DNA of 8,758 nt. It comes from Clostridiales bacterium (GTDB lineage Bacteria > Bacillota > Dehalobacteriia > UBA4068). The stretch lies in contig WRDJ01000013.1 in assembly GCA_009783495.1 (NCBI GenBank), positions 1 through 8,758 of the forward strand. The letters are read 5' to 3'. The translations under genes were made by a program, and so were the position numbers. The notes beneath the pieces were generated by a model. That model saw only the letters and a list, made by a program, of their open reading frames with translations. It was not told where the DNA came from and searched no databases. Every line of letters begins with the position of its first letter. The first letter of the stretch is position 1. Positions 1 to 5,723 of this stretch are shown here, one piece after another.

Positions 1-255
1 CTGCTCGAAATATAGGTTCTGCAAAGTGGTCTTTTCCCCCAGCTCGCGGAAAACCGCGTCGTCAAGGCTTTCGCCGATGCCGACGAACCTATAGGGGAAG
101 GCTCGGCAGCCCTTAAACGGCTCGCGCTTCCTTTTCGTCAAAAGCACCGACAATTCCCGGCGCGGCAGCTTTTTTACGTTCGCGCGCGCCGTCTCGTCCA
201 CTTTAAAAATGGCCAGGTTCACCGTGAGCATGAAATTTTTGTTGTCTATATTCAT
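1..255 (-). CDS. nrtR: NrtR-like Nudix-domain regulator, N-terminal 85 residues (cut by window edge)
   Basis: The frame is open from an ATG at 255 to the window edge. A GGAGG (complement of 262-266) sits six bases before the ATG. The visible 85 residues fit the Nudix-like domain of NrtR regulators: a strand with LTVNLAIF (10-17), LSVLLTKRKREPFKG (residues ~36-50), a Nudix helix ESLDDAVFREL, and LYFEQ at the end, matching the family's LEQ segment. The Nudix box G-x5-E-x7-RE-U-x-EE-x-G-U is damaged: the first Gly is Arg, the second Glu of the EE pair is Lys and the last Gly is Thr. That argues against hydrolase activity and for a ligand sensor. NrtR proteins bind ADP-ribose or related NAD metabolites and repress NAD genes through a C-terminal winged helix, which is outside this window. 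Divergent placement next to nadABC supports this role. An ordinary Nudix hydrolase is the alternative. Confidence 0.75.
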   Translation of the reverse strand, partial: MNIDNKNFMLTVNLAIFKVDETARANVKKLPRRELSVLLTKRKREPFKGCRAFPYRFVGIGESLDDAVFRELGEKTTLQNLYFEQ

Positions 256-285
256 GGGCGGCCTCCGATTTCGTGCGCTGATCTT

Positions 286-314
286 ATTTTAACCCATGCG
301 CGCCGTTTATGCAA
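286..314 (-). promoter_or_regulatory. Candidate promoter of the NrtR-like gene
   Basis: On the minus strand, TTGCAT (314-309) and TAAAAT (291-286) are separated by 17 bases, about 30 bases upstream of the ATG at 255. The -10 is good; the -35 matches only the TTG. It lies back to back with the nadA promoter, so one regulator could control both directions. Confidence 0.45.
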
Positions 315-344
315 CAGGCGCTTGGGGCGTTCGCGGGAAACCTC

Positions 345-371
345 TTGACAAGCGGCGCATAATATTATAAC
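345..371 (+). promoter_or_regulatory. Candidate nadA promoter
   Basis: A consensus TTGACA (345-350) is followed after 15 bases by TATAAC (366-371); with 17 bases the alternative -10 is TAACAT (368-373). The leader to the nadA ATG at 423 would be about 45 bases. The consensus -35 suggests a strong basal promoter held down by a repressor. Confidence 0.6.
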
Positions 372-382
372 ATAGATATTAT
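359..382. promoter_or_regulatory. AT-rich inverted repeat over the nadA -10: candidate operator
   Basis: ATAATAT (359-365) and ATATTAT (376-382) form a perfect 7-bp inverted repeat with a 10-base spacer. ATAATATTAT at 359-368 is itself a perfect palindrome. The site covers the -10 of the nadA promoter, where a repressor would block transcription. The adjacent NrtR-like protein is the natural candidate ligand, but this is inference, and short A/T palindromes arise easily in an AT-rich spacer. Confidence 0.35.
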
Positions 383-422
383 CCTTTTAATAATAACTGC
401 GACGGAATGAGAGGCGAAGAAA

Positions 423-1331
423 ATGCGCGCCCTGACGGAAAAGGTTTCGGCCCTGAAAAAAGAAAAAAACGCCCTGATCCTGGCCCATTACTATCAACCG
501 GCGGAGATCCAGGAGCTGGCCGATTTTACGGGCGATTCCTATTATCTTAGCAAAACCGCCAAGGAAGCGCGGGAAAGCCTGATCGTCTTTTGCGGGGTCA
601 GGTTCATGGCGGAATCGGCCAAGGCGCTGGCCCCGCAGAAAATGATCCTCCTGCCGGTCGCCGGCGCCTCCTGCCCCATGGCCGACATGGCCGTTTTGGA
701 GGAGATCGAGACACTGAAAAGGCTGCATCCTGCCGCCGCCCTCGTCTGCTATATCAATTCTCCGGCGCGGGTGAAAGCGCTTTGCCAGGTCTGCGTGACC
801 TCGGCCAACGCCGAAAAAATCATCCCCGCCCTGCCGGAGAGGGAGATCATCTTTCTGCCGGATAAAAACCTCGGGGCCTTCCTGGCCGGGAAATTCCCCG
901 ATAAAAAGTTCATCAACTATCCCGGGTATTGTCCCGTCCACCAGGACGTTAAAACGGAGGAAATTCTCCGTCTGAAAAACGCGCATCCCGGGGCGCCGGT
1001 GGCCGCGCACCCGGAATGCACCCAAGAGACACTGGCTTTGGCCGATTTCGTGGGCGGCACGGAAGCAATTTTGCGTTTTGCCAAGGCCGCGCCGGAGAAA
1101 GAAATGATCATCGTAACGGAAGAAGGGTTGAGATATGCCCTGGAAAAGCAAAACCCGCGCAAAAACTTTCATTTTCCGCAGCCGCCCATGCTTTGCCAGG
1201 ACATGAAAAAGACCGGGTCGCAGGATGTCCTTTTAGCTTTAGAGCGGGAAAGCGGGCAGATCGCGCTGGAAGAGGGGATGCGCCTGGGGGCGTTGCGCTG
1301 CCTGGAGGAAATGCTGCGGCTTTCGGTTTAA
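423..1331 (+). CDS. nadA: Quinolinate synthase NadA
   Basis: This cytoplasmic [4Fe-4S] enzyme condenses iminoaspartate (made by NadB) with dihydroxyacetone phosphate to quinolinate. The 302-residue length is normal for the short bacterial form. Visible family motifs are HYYQ (22-25), YINS (110-113), CVTSANA (124-130), HPEC (196-199) and GGTE (211-214). The three cluster-binding cysteines expected in the family are present: Cys84 (ASCPMAD), Cys170 (GYCPVH) and Cys258 (MLCQDMK). Catalytic candidates by family position are His22, Tyr110, Asn112, His196 and Glu198. The ATG follows a GAGG at 411-414, eight bases away. It is first in a nadA-nadB-nadC cluster, 90 bases ahead of nadB, with a promoter and a possible operator directly upstream. 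Confidence 0.97.
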   Translation: MRALTEKVSALKKEKNALILAHYYQPAEIQELADFTGDSYYLSKTAKEARESLIVFCGVRFMAESAKALAPQKMILLPVAGASCPMADMAVLEEIETLKRLHPAAALVCYINSPARVKALCQVCVTSANAEKIIPALPEREIIFLPDKNLGAFLAGKFPDKKFINYPGYCPVHQDVKTEEILRLKNAHPGAPVAAHPECTQETLALADFVGGTEAILRFAKAAPEKEMIIVTEEGLRYALEKQNPRKNFHFPQPPMLCQDMKKTGSQDVLLALERESGQIALEEGMRLGALRCLEEMLRLSV

Positions 1332-1363
1332 CAGAAGCCAGAGGCAAGAGTACAGCGCGTGAA

Positions 1364-1386
1364 GCAAACGGCGAATTGCCGTTTGC
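1364..1386 (+). other. GC-rich hairpin between nadA and nadB
   Basis: GCAAACGGC (1364-1372) and GCCGTTTGC (1378-1386) form a perfect 9-bp stem with the loop GAATT. It lies 33 bases after the nadA stop and 35 bases before the nadB start. No T-run follows, so a simple intrinsic terminator is unlikely. An RNA stability or processing element, or a modulator of nadB expression relative to nadA, are possible roles. Confidence 0.6.
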
Positions 1387-1421
1387 CGGGATATAAAACA
1401 GAAGCGAGAAGATAGAGGGGA

Positions 1422-2735
1422 GTGGTTAAGCTGAGCAAATTCGACGTGATAATCGCCGGCGCCGGGGCGGCCGGCTTATACTGCGCCCTGCTGCTCGATC
1501 CGGGGCTGAAAACCCTGCTGCTCAGCAAAACGCGCCTGAAAGAGTGCAATTCCTATCTGGCGCAGGGCGGCATCACCACGGTCTCGCGTGAGGATAAACT
1601 TTCCTTCATGCGGGATACGCTCTTAGCCGGGCAGGAGGAAAACGACCCGGCGGCGGTGGAGCTGCTGGCGGAAAAAGCGCCGGAAACCATCGCGCGCCTG
1701 ATAGAATTCGGTATGCCCTTCAGCGGGGAAAACGGGCGCATCGCCTATACCAAGGAGGGCGCGCACAGCAAACGCCGCATCGCCTATGCCAAGGATGAAA
1801 CCGGCAAGCATCTGGTGGAAACCTTGCTTGCGCAACTGGCGGAGCACAGAAACGTCACCGTTTGGGAGCAAAGCGCCCTGCTCGACATTCTGCGGGAGCC
1901 AGAGGGTCAAAACCCGGCCTGCCTGGGCGCGCTGGTGCAAAAAGAAGGCCGCCTGCTGCGCGTTGCCGCCGCCAAAACCGTGTTGGCTTGCGGCGGGATC
2001 GGCGGGCTTTTCCGCGAGACCACCAACGCCGCCGGGCTGACCGGCGACGCCATCGCCATCGCTTTTAAGCATGGGATCGCGCTGAAAGACCTGGATCACA
2101 TCCAGTTTCATCCCACCTCTTTATACGCGCCGGAAGCGGGCAGGCGCTTTTTGCTTTCCGAATCGCTGCGCGGGGAGGGCGCGCGCCTGCTCAACGCGCA
2201 GAAAAAACGCTTTGTGGACGAATTGCAGCCGCGCGACGCCGTTTGTGCCGCCATCAAAGAAGAATTGAAGAAATTCCCGCGCCTGCCCTATGTTTATCTA
2301 GATATATCGCATCTGGAAGCGAACTGGTTGCGTGAACGCTTCCCCATGATCCATCGCCGCTGCCTCGATGAGGGCTATGACATGACCAAGGACCCCATCC
2401 CGGTCATCCCTTCGCAGCATTATCACATGGGGGGCCTGCAAATAGATTTAGCAGGCCGGACTTCGCTTGCCAACCTCTATGCCATCGGCGAGGCCGCCTG
2501 CAGCGGCGCGCACGGGGCCAACCGCTTAGCCAGCAATTCCCTGCTGGAGGCGCTGGTTTTCGCCGCGCAAGCCGCGCAAGACATCAACGGCGGCATGGCT
2601 CCGGCGCCACCCCCGCCGCCGCGGCAAAGCGCCCCGGACAAAGAACTGACGGACGCAAGCCTGCGGGCAAGGCTGGTACAATCCCTGCTGAGCGGGGGGA
2701 ACGGAGGGATAGCCGATGAATTATGCGATTATTGA
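1422..2735 (+). CDS. nadB: L-aspartate oxidase NadB (short form)
   Basis: This FAD flavoprotein oxidises L-aspartate to iminoaspartate for NadA. The N-terminal dinucleotide-binding motif GAGAAG is at 13-18, followed by NSYLAQGG (43-50). Active-site motifs of the succinate dehydrogenase/aspartate oxidase family are present: KEGAHSKRR with Glu112, QFHPT with His230, LRGEGA (249-254), PRD with Arg271, HYHMGG (333-338) and GANRLASNSLLEALVF (365-380). At 437 residues it is shorter than the roughly 540-residue enterobacterial enzyme. The C-terminal helical domain is reduced to a proline-rich stretch (394-400) plus about 35 residues, as in some clostridial NadB. The start is uncertain: the GTG at 1422 lies very close to GAGGGG (1415-1420), so initiation slightly downstream is possible. 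The 3' end overlaps nadC by 20 bases, suggesting translational coupling. Confidence 0.95.
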   Translation: MVKLSKFDVIIAGAGAAGLYCALLLDPGLKTLLLSKTRLKECNSYLAQGGITTVSREDKLSFMRDTLLAGQEENDPAAVELLAEKAPETIARLIEFGMPFSGENGRIAYTKEGAHSKRRIAYAKDETGKHLVETLLAQLAEHRNVTVWEQSALLDILREPEGQNPACLGALVQKEGRLLRVAAAKTVLACGGIGGLFRETTNAAGLTGDAIAIAFKHGIALKDLDHIQFHPTSLYAPEAGRRFLLSESLRGEGARLLNAQKKRFVDELQPRDAVCAAIKEELKKFPRLPYVYLDISHLEANWLRERFPMIHRRCLDEGYDMTKDPIPVIPSQHYHMGGLQIDLAGRTSLANLYAIGEAACSGAHGANRLASNSLLEALVFAAQAAQDINGGMAPAPPPPPRQSAPDKELTDASLRARLVQSLLSGGNGGIADELCDY

Positions 2736-3552
2736 CGAACTGATAAAAAGGGCCTTTGAAGAGGATTTCCCCTATGGCGACATCACCTCGGAAGCCTTGA
2801 TCGCCCCGGACGCGCAGGCGCAGGCCGTGCTGATGGCCAAGGAAGCGGGGGTCATTTGCGGGTTGCCGGTTTTCGCCCGCGTTTTCGCGCTTTTGGGCGG
2901 CGTGGAATGCCGCCTTGAAGCGCAAGACGGCGACATAATAGAAAAAGGCCGGAAGCTGGCCTTTCTAAAGGGGAACACCCGAAACATCCTGAAAGGGGAG
3001 CGCACCGCCCTCAATTTCACACAGCGTTTGAGCGGCATCGCTACCAAGACCCGCCAATTCGCGCAGGCGCTCGCCGGGAGTGGCGCCAAGCTGCTGGATA
3101 CTCGCAAAACCACGCCGGGGCTGCGCTGTCTGGAAAAATATGCGGTGAGCGCGGGCGGCGGCCTGAACCACCGCTTCGGGCTTTCCGACGGCATCCTGAT
3201 CAAGGATAACCACATAGCGGCCTTGGGCGGTGTCGGCCAAGCGGTGGCGGCGGCGCGCGCCAAACACGGCTTTCAACGCAAGATCGAAGTGGAGGCGGCC
3301 GATTTGGCAATGGTGGGGGAAGCGCTGGCGGCCGGCGCGGAGATCATCATGCTTGACAATATGGATGACGAAACCATGAAGAAAGCGCTGCAGCTGATCG
3401 GCGGGCGGGCGCTCACCGAGTGCTCCGGGAACGTGGACTTGCCGCGCCTGCAAACCTTGGGCAGGCTTGGGGTGGACTATATTTCCTGTGGTGCGCTCAC
3501 CCACTCCTTTTCCTCTTTGGATCTCAGCTTGATCATTCAACAACAACGGTGA
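2716..3552 (+). CDS. nadC: Nicotinate-nucleotide pyrophosphorylase (quinolinate phosphoribosyltransferase) NadC
   Basis: NadC uses phosphoribosyl pyrophosphate to convert quinolinate to nicotinate mononucleotide and CO2, closing the de novo branch begun by NadB and NadA. The length of 278 residues is typical. Motifs in order are GERTALNFTQRLSGIAT (94-110), DTRKTTPGLR (128-137), GGGLNHRFGLSD (147-158), IKDNH (162-166), EVE (191-193), MLDNM (212-216), SGN (237-239) and SCGALTHS (257-264). The conserved substrate-binding Arg/Lys/His residues lie in the first four blocks. The ATG is preceded by GGAGGG (2703-2708) at seven bases, inside the nadB coding sequence. The last 20 bases overlap the convergent lipoprotein gene on the other strand. 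Confidence 0.97.
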   Translation: MNYAIIDELIKRAFEEDFPYGDITSEALIAPDAQAQAVLMAKEAGVICGLPVFARVFALLGGVECRLEAQDGDIIEKGRKLAFLKGNTRNILKGERTALNFTQRLSGIATKTRQFAQALAGSGAKLLDTRKTTPGLRCLEKYAVSAGGGLNHRFGLSDGILIKDNHIAALGGVGQAVAAARAKHGFQRKIEVEAADLAMVGEALAAGAEIIMLDNMDDETMKKALQLIGGRALTECSGNVDLPRLQTLGRLGVDYISCGALTHSFSSLDLSLIIQQQR

Positions 3553-4066
3553 AATCATGCCGGAGGCTTTCGCCGCCGCCGCTTATTTCGGCCTTGCTGG
3601 CCCCCGCGCCGGTGTTCCCTCCGATCCTCCAAGTCCAGGAAACATTGCCGTCGGCGTCGGAAGTTTTCGTCACCAAGCCCGCCGCCGTGCTCGCGTTGCC
3701 GGAGCGGTATGTAACGGTTATTTTATATTCCGTGTTTGGCTTCCCCGTAATTGTTATTGTGACTTCCTCGCCGCGATATACGTTTGCCGGCGCGGAGGTG
3801 ATTTGCATTATCCGCTCCGAAGGATCAGGATCGTTAATAACCGGCTCTTCCGGGCCGGGATCACTTGTCACGGGTTCATCCGTGACGGGAGGGTCATCAT
3901 CCTTTTCTTCCGTTTTGGCCGGATCAGCGGGAGGATCAATCACGACATCGCCCGATTCCTCCGGCGGGGTCTGAACCGGGGGTTGCGGCGCTTCGCAAGC
4001 GGAAAGCGCCAGCAGCAGAATGACCGCCAATGCTGTGCACAAGAGCTTTTTAGCATGGTTTTTCAT
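3533..4066 (-). CDS. Secreted lipoprotein with Pro/Asp/Glu-rich linker and Ig-like domain
   Basis: The N-terminus is a lipoprotein signal peptide: KK at 6-7, a hydrophobic core (8-20), and the lipobox LSAC with the lipidated Cys24. Residues 25-84 are a low-complexity linker rich in Pro, Asp and Glu, likely a flexible tether. Residues ~86-177 look like a beta-sandwich domain, with VYRGEEVTITITGKPNTEYK, a YRSGN segment and DADGNVSWTWRIGG. Such domains recur in Bacillota surface and cell-wall proteins; function here is unknown. An AAGGAGGG (complement of 4072-4079) six bases before the ATG fixes the start. The gene is convergent with nadC, overlapping it by 20 bases, and is unlikely to share its function. 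Membrane-anchored extracytoplasmic location is expected. Confidence 0.85.
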   Translation of the reverse strand: MKNHAKKLLCTALAVILLLALSACEAPQPPVQTPPEESGDVVIDPPADPAKTEEKDDDPPVTDEPVTSDPGPEEPVINDPDPSERIMQITSAPANVYRGEEVTITITGKPNTEYKITVTYRSGNASTAAGLVTKTSDADGNVSWTWRIGGNTGAGASKAEISGGGESLRHDFTVVVE

Positions 4067-4081
4067 GGTTTTCCCTCCTTG

Positions 4082-4112
4082 ATTCTAAGGTTCCAAGCGG
4101 CGAGCAAAACAA
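4082..4112 (-). promoter_or_regulatory. Weak candidate promoter of the lipoprotein gene
   Basis: On the minus strand TTGTTT (4112-4107) and TAGAAT (4087-4082) are 19 bases apart, just upstream of the lipoprotein ribosome binding site. The spacing is long and the -35 overlaps the T-tract of the preceding terminator, so this is tentative. Confidence 0.25.
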
Positions 4113-4137
4113 CCGCCCTGTATCACGCACAGGACGG
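4104..4137 (-). terminator. Intrinsic terminator downstream of the frameshifted gene
   Basis: Read on the minus strand, CCGTCCTGT (4137-4129) pairs with ACAGGGCGG (4121-4113), with one internal mismatch and a 7-base loop, and is followed by TTGTTTTGC. A GC-rich stem plus a T-rich tail 24 bases after the stop at 4161 fits a rho-independent terminator separating that gene from the lipoprotein gene. Confidence 0.7.
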
Positions 4138-4160
4138 CCTATGATAAAGTTAAACTTGAC

Positions 4161-4575
4161 CTAATCCTGCAATTTATCTAAATCCACAATTTCCCAGTCA
4201 GCTTTTATGTCGGCCAGCATTGATTGAACAAAGAAATCTTTTACAGGCAAACAATTCTGTGTTGCCGAAACAAATATTTCAAACTTTCCGTTAAGCAATT
4301 CACCCGGACTGGGGTCAAAAAACAACTTGTTTTTAGTTTGGGGAATCATTATCCAAAGCTGTTGCTGCATTTCTTCGGTAACAGCGTTAAAATCTTCTAT
4401 AACTTTGTTCATAAGAGCCGTAGTTATATCTTTTTCATCCATTTCTTCAAGGCGACGGGCAATGCTTAAAAGAAGCGGGCTTCGACCGCGGAAAAAACAC
4501 CAAAAATCCTCTTGTTGCCTTTGTGATAGAATCATCAACTGTGACAACTCTGTTTTTCTTAAACATATCAAACAT
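4161..4575 (-). pseudogene. Small unknown gene broken by a one-base insertion in a T6 run
   Basis: An ATG at 4575, preceded by GAAGG nine bases upstream, opens MFDMFKKNRVVTVDDSITKA and reads to a TGA at 4449-4447 (42 codons). Removing one T from the T6 run (minus strand 4497-4492) joins this frame to the long downstream frame (RGRSPLLLSIARRLEEMDEK and on to the stop at 4161), giving a smooth protein of 137 residues. The downstream part is soluble, charged and helix-forming, ending in KADWEIVDLDKLQD. I recognise no family. The open frame that continues upstream to 4637 only exists because it runs through the inverted repeat and is not a credible start. The gene is AT-richer than its neighbours, hinting at acquisition. 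It could be a pseudogene, a sequencing error in a homopolymer, or a slippage-corrected gene. Confidence 0.6.
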
Positions 4576-4615
4576 ATTCGGTTTCCTTCTTTTTGGTGCA
4601 TTTGGTTAACTGATT

Positions 4616-4664
4616 TTACGCAGAGGGGTTTAATCAAAGTGTTTGATTAAACCCCTCTGCGTAA
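4616..4664. repeat. Perfect 23-bp inverted repeat with 3-nt loop next to tRNA-Trp
   Basis: The arms 4616-4638 and 4642-4664 are exact reverse complements around the loop GTG. They begin TTACGCAGAGGGG and end CCCCTCTGCGTAA. The element begins 5 bases beyond the CCA end of the tRNA gene. It lacks a U-tract, so it is not a canonical terminator; a dispersed palindromic element, tRNA 3' processing or termination signal, or insulation of the downstream gene are possibilities. Confidence 0.9.
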
Positions 4665-4669
4665 GCGGC

Positions 4670-4745
4670 TGGCAGGGGCAGCAGGACTTGAACCCGCAAC
4701 CAATGGATTTGGAGTCCACTACTCTACCAATTGAGCTATACCCCT
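4670..4745 (-). tRNA. tRNA-Trp (anticodon CCA), 3' CCA encoded
   Basis: The 76-base gene folds into a full cloverleaf. The acceptor AGGGGTA pairs with TGCCCCT, with discriminator G and an encoded CCA at 4672-4670. The D-arm is GCTC/GAGT. The anticodon stem GTGGA/TCCAT holds the loop CTCCAAA, giving anticodon CCA (complement of 4710-4712). The T-arm GCGGG/CCTGC holds loop TTCAAGT. It decodes UGG as tryptophan and stands alone rather than in a tRNA cluster, with its own promoter upstream. Confidence 0.98.
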
Positions 4746-4763
4746 TCATCATTTGGCCAATAT

Positions 4764-4793
4764 ATTATAACAGAACGGACAGAATAAAGTCAA
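4764..4793 (-). promoter_or_regulatory. Promoter of tRNA-Trp
   Basis: On the minus strand TTGACT (4793-4788) and a consensus TATAAT (4769-4764) are 18 bases apart. Transcription would start near 4757, about 12 bases before the mature tRNA 5' end, as expected for a stable RNA gene. Confidence 0.8.
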
Positions 4794-4847
4794 GCGCAAA
4801 TTTTATGGGGAATTGTGGGCCTTAAAATTTTATGACCTGTTTTGTTG

Positions 4848-4875
4848 TTGAAAACCCAATGCTTTTGTGTATAAT
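4848..4875 (+). promoter_or_regulatory. Candidate upstream rightward promoter toward recR
   Basis: TTGAAA (4848-4853), a 16-base spacer and TATAAT (4870-4875). The -10 lies in the first copy of the 24-bp tandem repeat. A leader of about 160 bases would precede recR. Confidence 0.45.
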
Positions 4876-4915
4876 ATAGAAATGGTCAAATTGTATAATA
4901 TAGAAATGGTCAAAT
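4868..4915 (+). repeat. Exact 24-bp tandem direct repeat, two copies
   Basis: Copies at 4868-4891 and 4892-4915 are identical. Each starts TGTATAATATAG and ends TGGTCAAAT, so each holds a TATAAT and a GGTCAAA heptad. Only the first copy has an acceptable -35 upstream. The duplication may alter promoter output or provide paired protein-binding sites. Confidence 0.9.
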
Positions 4916-4940
4916 GATATAGACTGCATGACTGATTCCA

Positions 4941-4949
4941 TGTTATACT
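4941..4949 (+). promoter_or_regulatory. Candidate extended -10 promoter for recR
   Basis: TGTTATACT is a TGn extended -10 with TATACT at 4944-4949, about 90 bases before the recR ATG. I see no convincing -35 at the expected distance, so it would depend on the extended -10. The rest of 4950-5039 holds only a weak small stem (AGCC/GGCT) followed by T5. Confidence 0.35.
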
Positions 4950-5039
4950 AAATTATAGCCCTTTGGCTTAAGTTTTTGTGGTTCTCGTCGGCGGTTGGCG
5001 GCAATCTCAATTAACCGATTTTGAAAACAGGAGCGACTT

Positions 5040-5642
5040 ATGCAATATCTTTTTCCCCCATCATTGACGAATTTGATCAACCAACTGGTCAGGCTGCCCG
5101 GAATCGGCCCGAAATCCGCGCAAAGGCTGGCCTTTCACCTTCTGCGCGCCAAGGAAGAGGATGCCGGGGGCCTGGCCCGCGCCATTTTAGAGGCCAGGAG
5201 CAAGGTGCGGCGCTGTTCTGTCTGCGGCAACCTTTCCGATGGGGAGACCTGCGCCGTCTGCGCGGATGAAAGCCGCGACGCGGAGCTCCTTTGCGTGGTG
5301 GAGGAAGCGCGGGACGTCATTTCCATGGAGCGTATGCGCGGCTTCGGCGGCTATTATCATGTGCTGCACGGAGCCATTTCGCCCATGGAAGGCATCGGCC
5401 CGGAGCGCCTGACCATCGGGCCCCTCATGGAGAGGCTGAAAGAGGGGCGCGTCAAGGAAGTGGTGATGGCCACCAACCCCAATGTGGAGGGCGAAACCAC
5501 CAGCCTATACCTGGCCAAGCTGATCAAGCCGCTGGGGGTTAGGGTGACGCGCATCGCCCACGGCGTGCCGGTGGGCGGCGACCTGGAATATGCCGACGAG
5601 GCCACGCTGGCCTTTGCGTTCAGCGGCCGCAAGGAGATTTGA
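5040..5642 (+). CDS. recR: Recombination mediator protein RecR
   Basis: RecR forms a DNA-clamping ring and, with RecF/RecO, loads RecA onto SSB-coated single-stranded DNA at gaps. The 200-residue length is typical. An N-terminal helix-hairpin-helix contains LPGIGPKSAQRLAFHLL (19-35). A four-cysteine zinc finger uses Cys59, Cys62, Cys71 and Cys74. The Toprim domain shows VVEEARDV (86-93), TNPNVEGETTSLYLAK (145-160) and the C-terminal GGDLEYADEATL (179-190). AGGAG at 5029-5033 lies six bases before the ATG. In most Bacillota recR follows dnaX and ybaB; here it is preceded by a divergent tRNA gene and has its own promoter region. The TGA overlaps a GAGG that could serve the next small ORF. Confidence 0.97.
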   Translation: MQYLFPPSLTNLINQLVRLPGIGPKSAQRLAFHLLRAKEEDAGGLARAILEARSKVRRCSVCGNLSDGETCAVCADESRDAELLCVVEEARDVISMERMRGFGGYYHVLHGAISPMEGIGPERLTIGPLMERLKEGRVKEVVMATNPNVEGETTSLYLAKLIKPLGVRVTRIAHGVPVGGDLEYADEATLAFAFSGRKEI

Positions 5643-5651
5643 GGCGACAAT

Positions 5652-5723
5652 ATGAGCACAGGCCCGGTCTCGCAAAAAGAGGCCAAACGATTTGCCTTTG
5701 GCGGTTCGCCGGGTGCGGCGTGA
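5652..5723 (+). CDS. Possible 23-residue ORF after recR
   Basis: An ATG at 5652 has a GAGG (5641-5644, overlapping the recR stop) seven bases upstream and opens MSTGPVSQKEAKRFAF, ending at TGA 5721-5723. The spacing would allow coupling to recR. No family is recognisable and 23 codons arise by chance, so it may be a leader peptide, a remnant or noise. Confidence 0.25.
   Translation: MSTGPVSQKEAKRFAFGGSPGAA

Noticed and set aside
387..1172. Long minus-strand ORF opposite nadA
   Set aside because: It is antisense to a gene with all NadA motifs and cluster cysteines, has no RBS or family features, and is explained by the codon bias of nadA.
3867..3886. GTCACGG/CCGTGAC hairpin as a nadC terminator
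   Set aside because: No T-tract follows, and the symmetry comes from repeated Val-Thr-Asp/Ser-Asp codons in the lipoprotein linker.
4575..4637. Upstream extension of the broken gene to an ATG at 4637, and the mirror-image ORF starting at 4643 on the plus strand
   Set aside because: Both start inside the perfect inverted repeat, which creates the same first seven codons on each strand; the plus ORF runs antisense through the tRNA.
4670..4745. tRNA-Trp as an attachment site of an integrated element
   Set aside because: I found no duplicate of the tRNA 3' end within the window and no integrase gene, so only the suggestive position remains.
4884..4914. GGTCAAA heptads as a CtsR operator
   Set aside because: CtsR sites need two heptads separated by three bases; here 17 bases separate them and they come from the tandem duplication.
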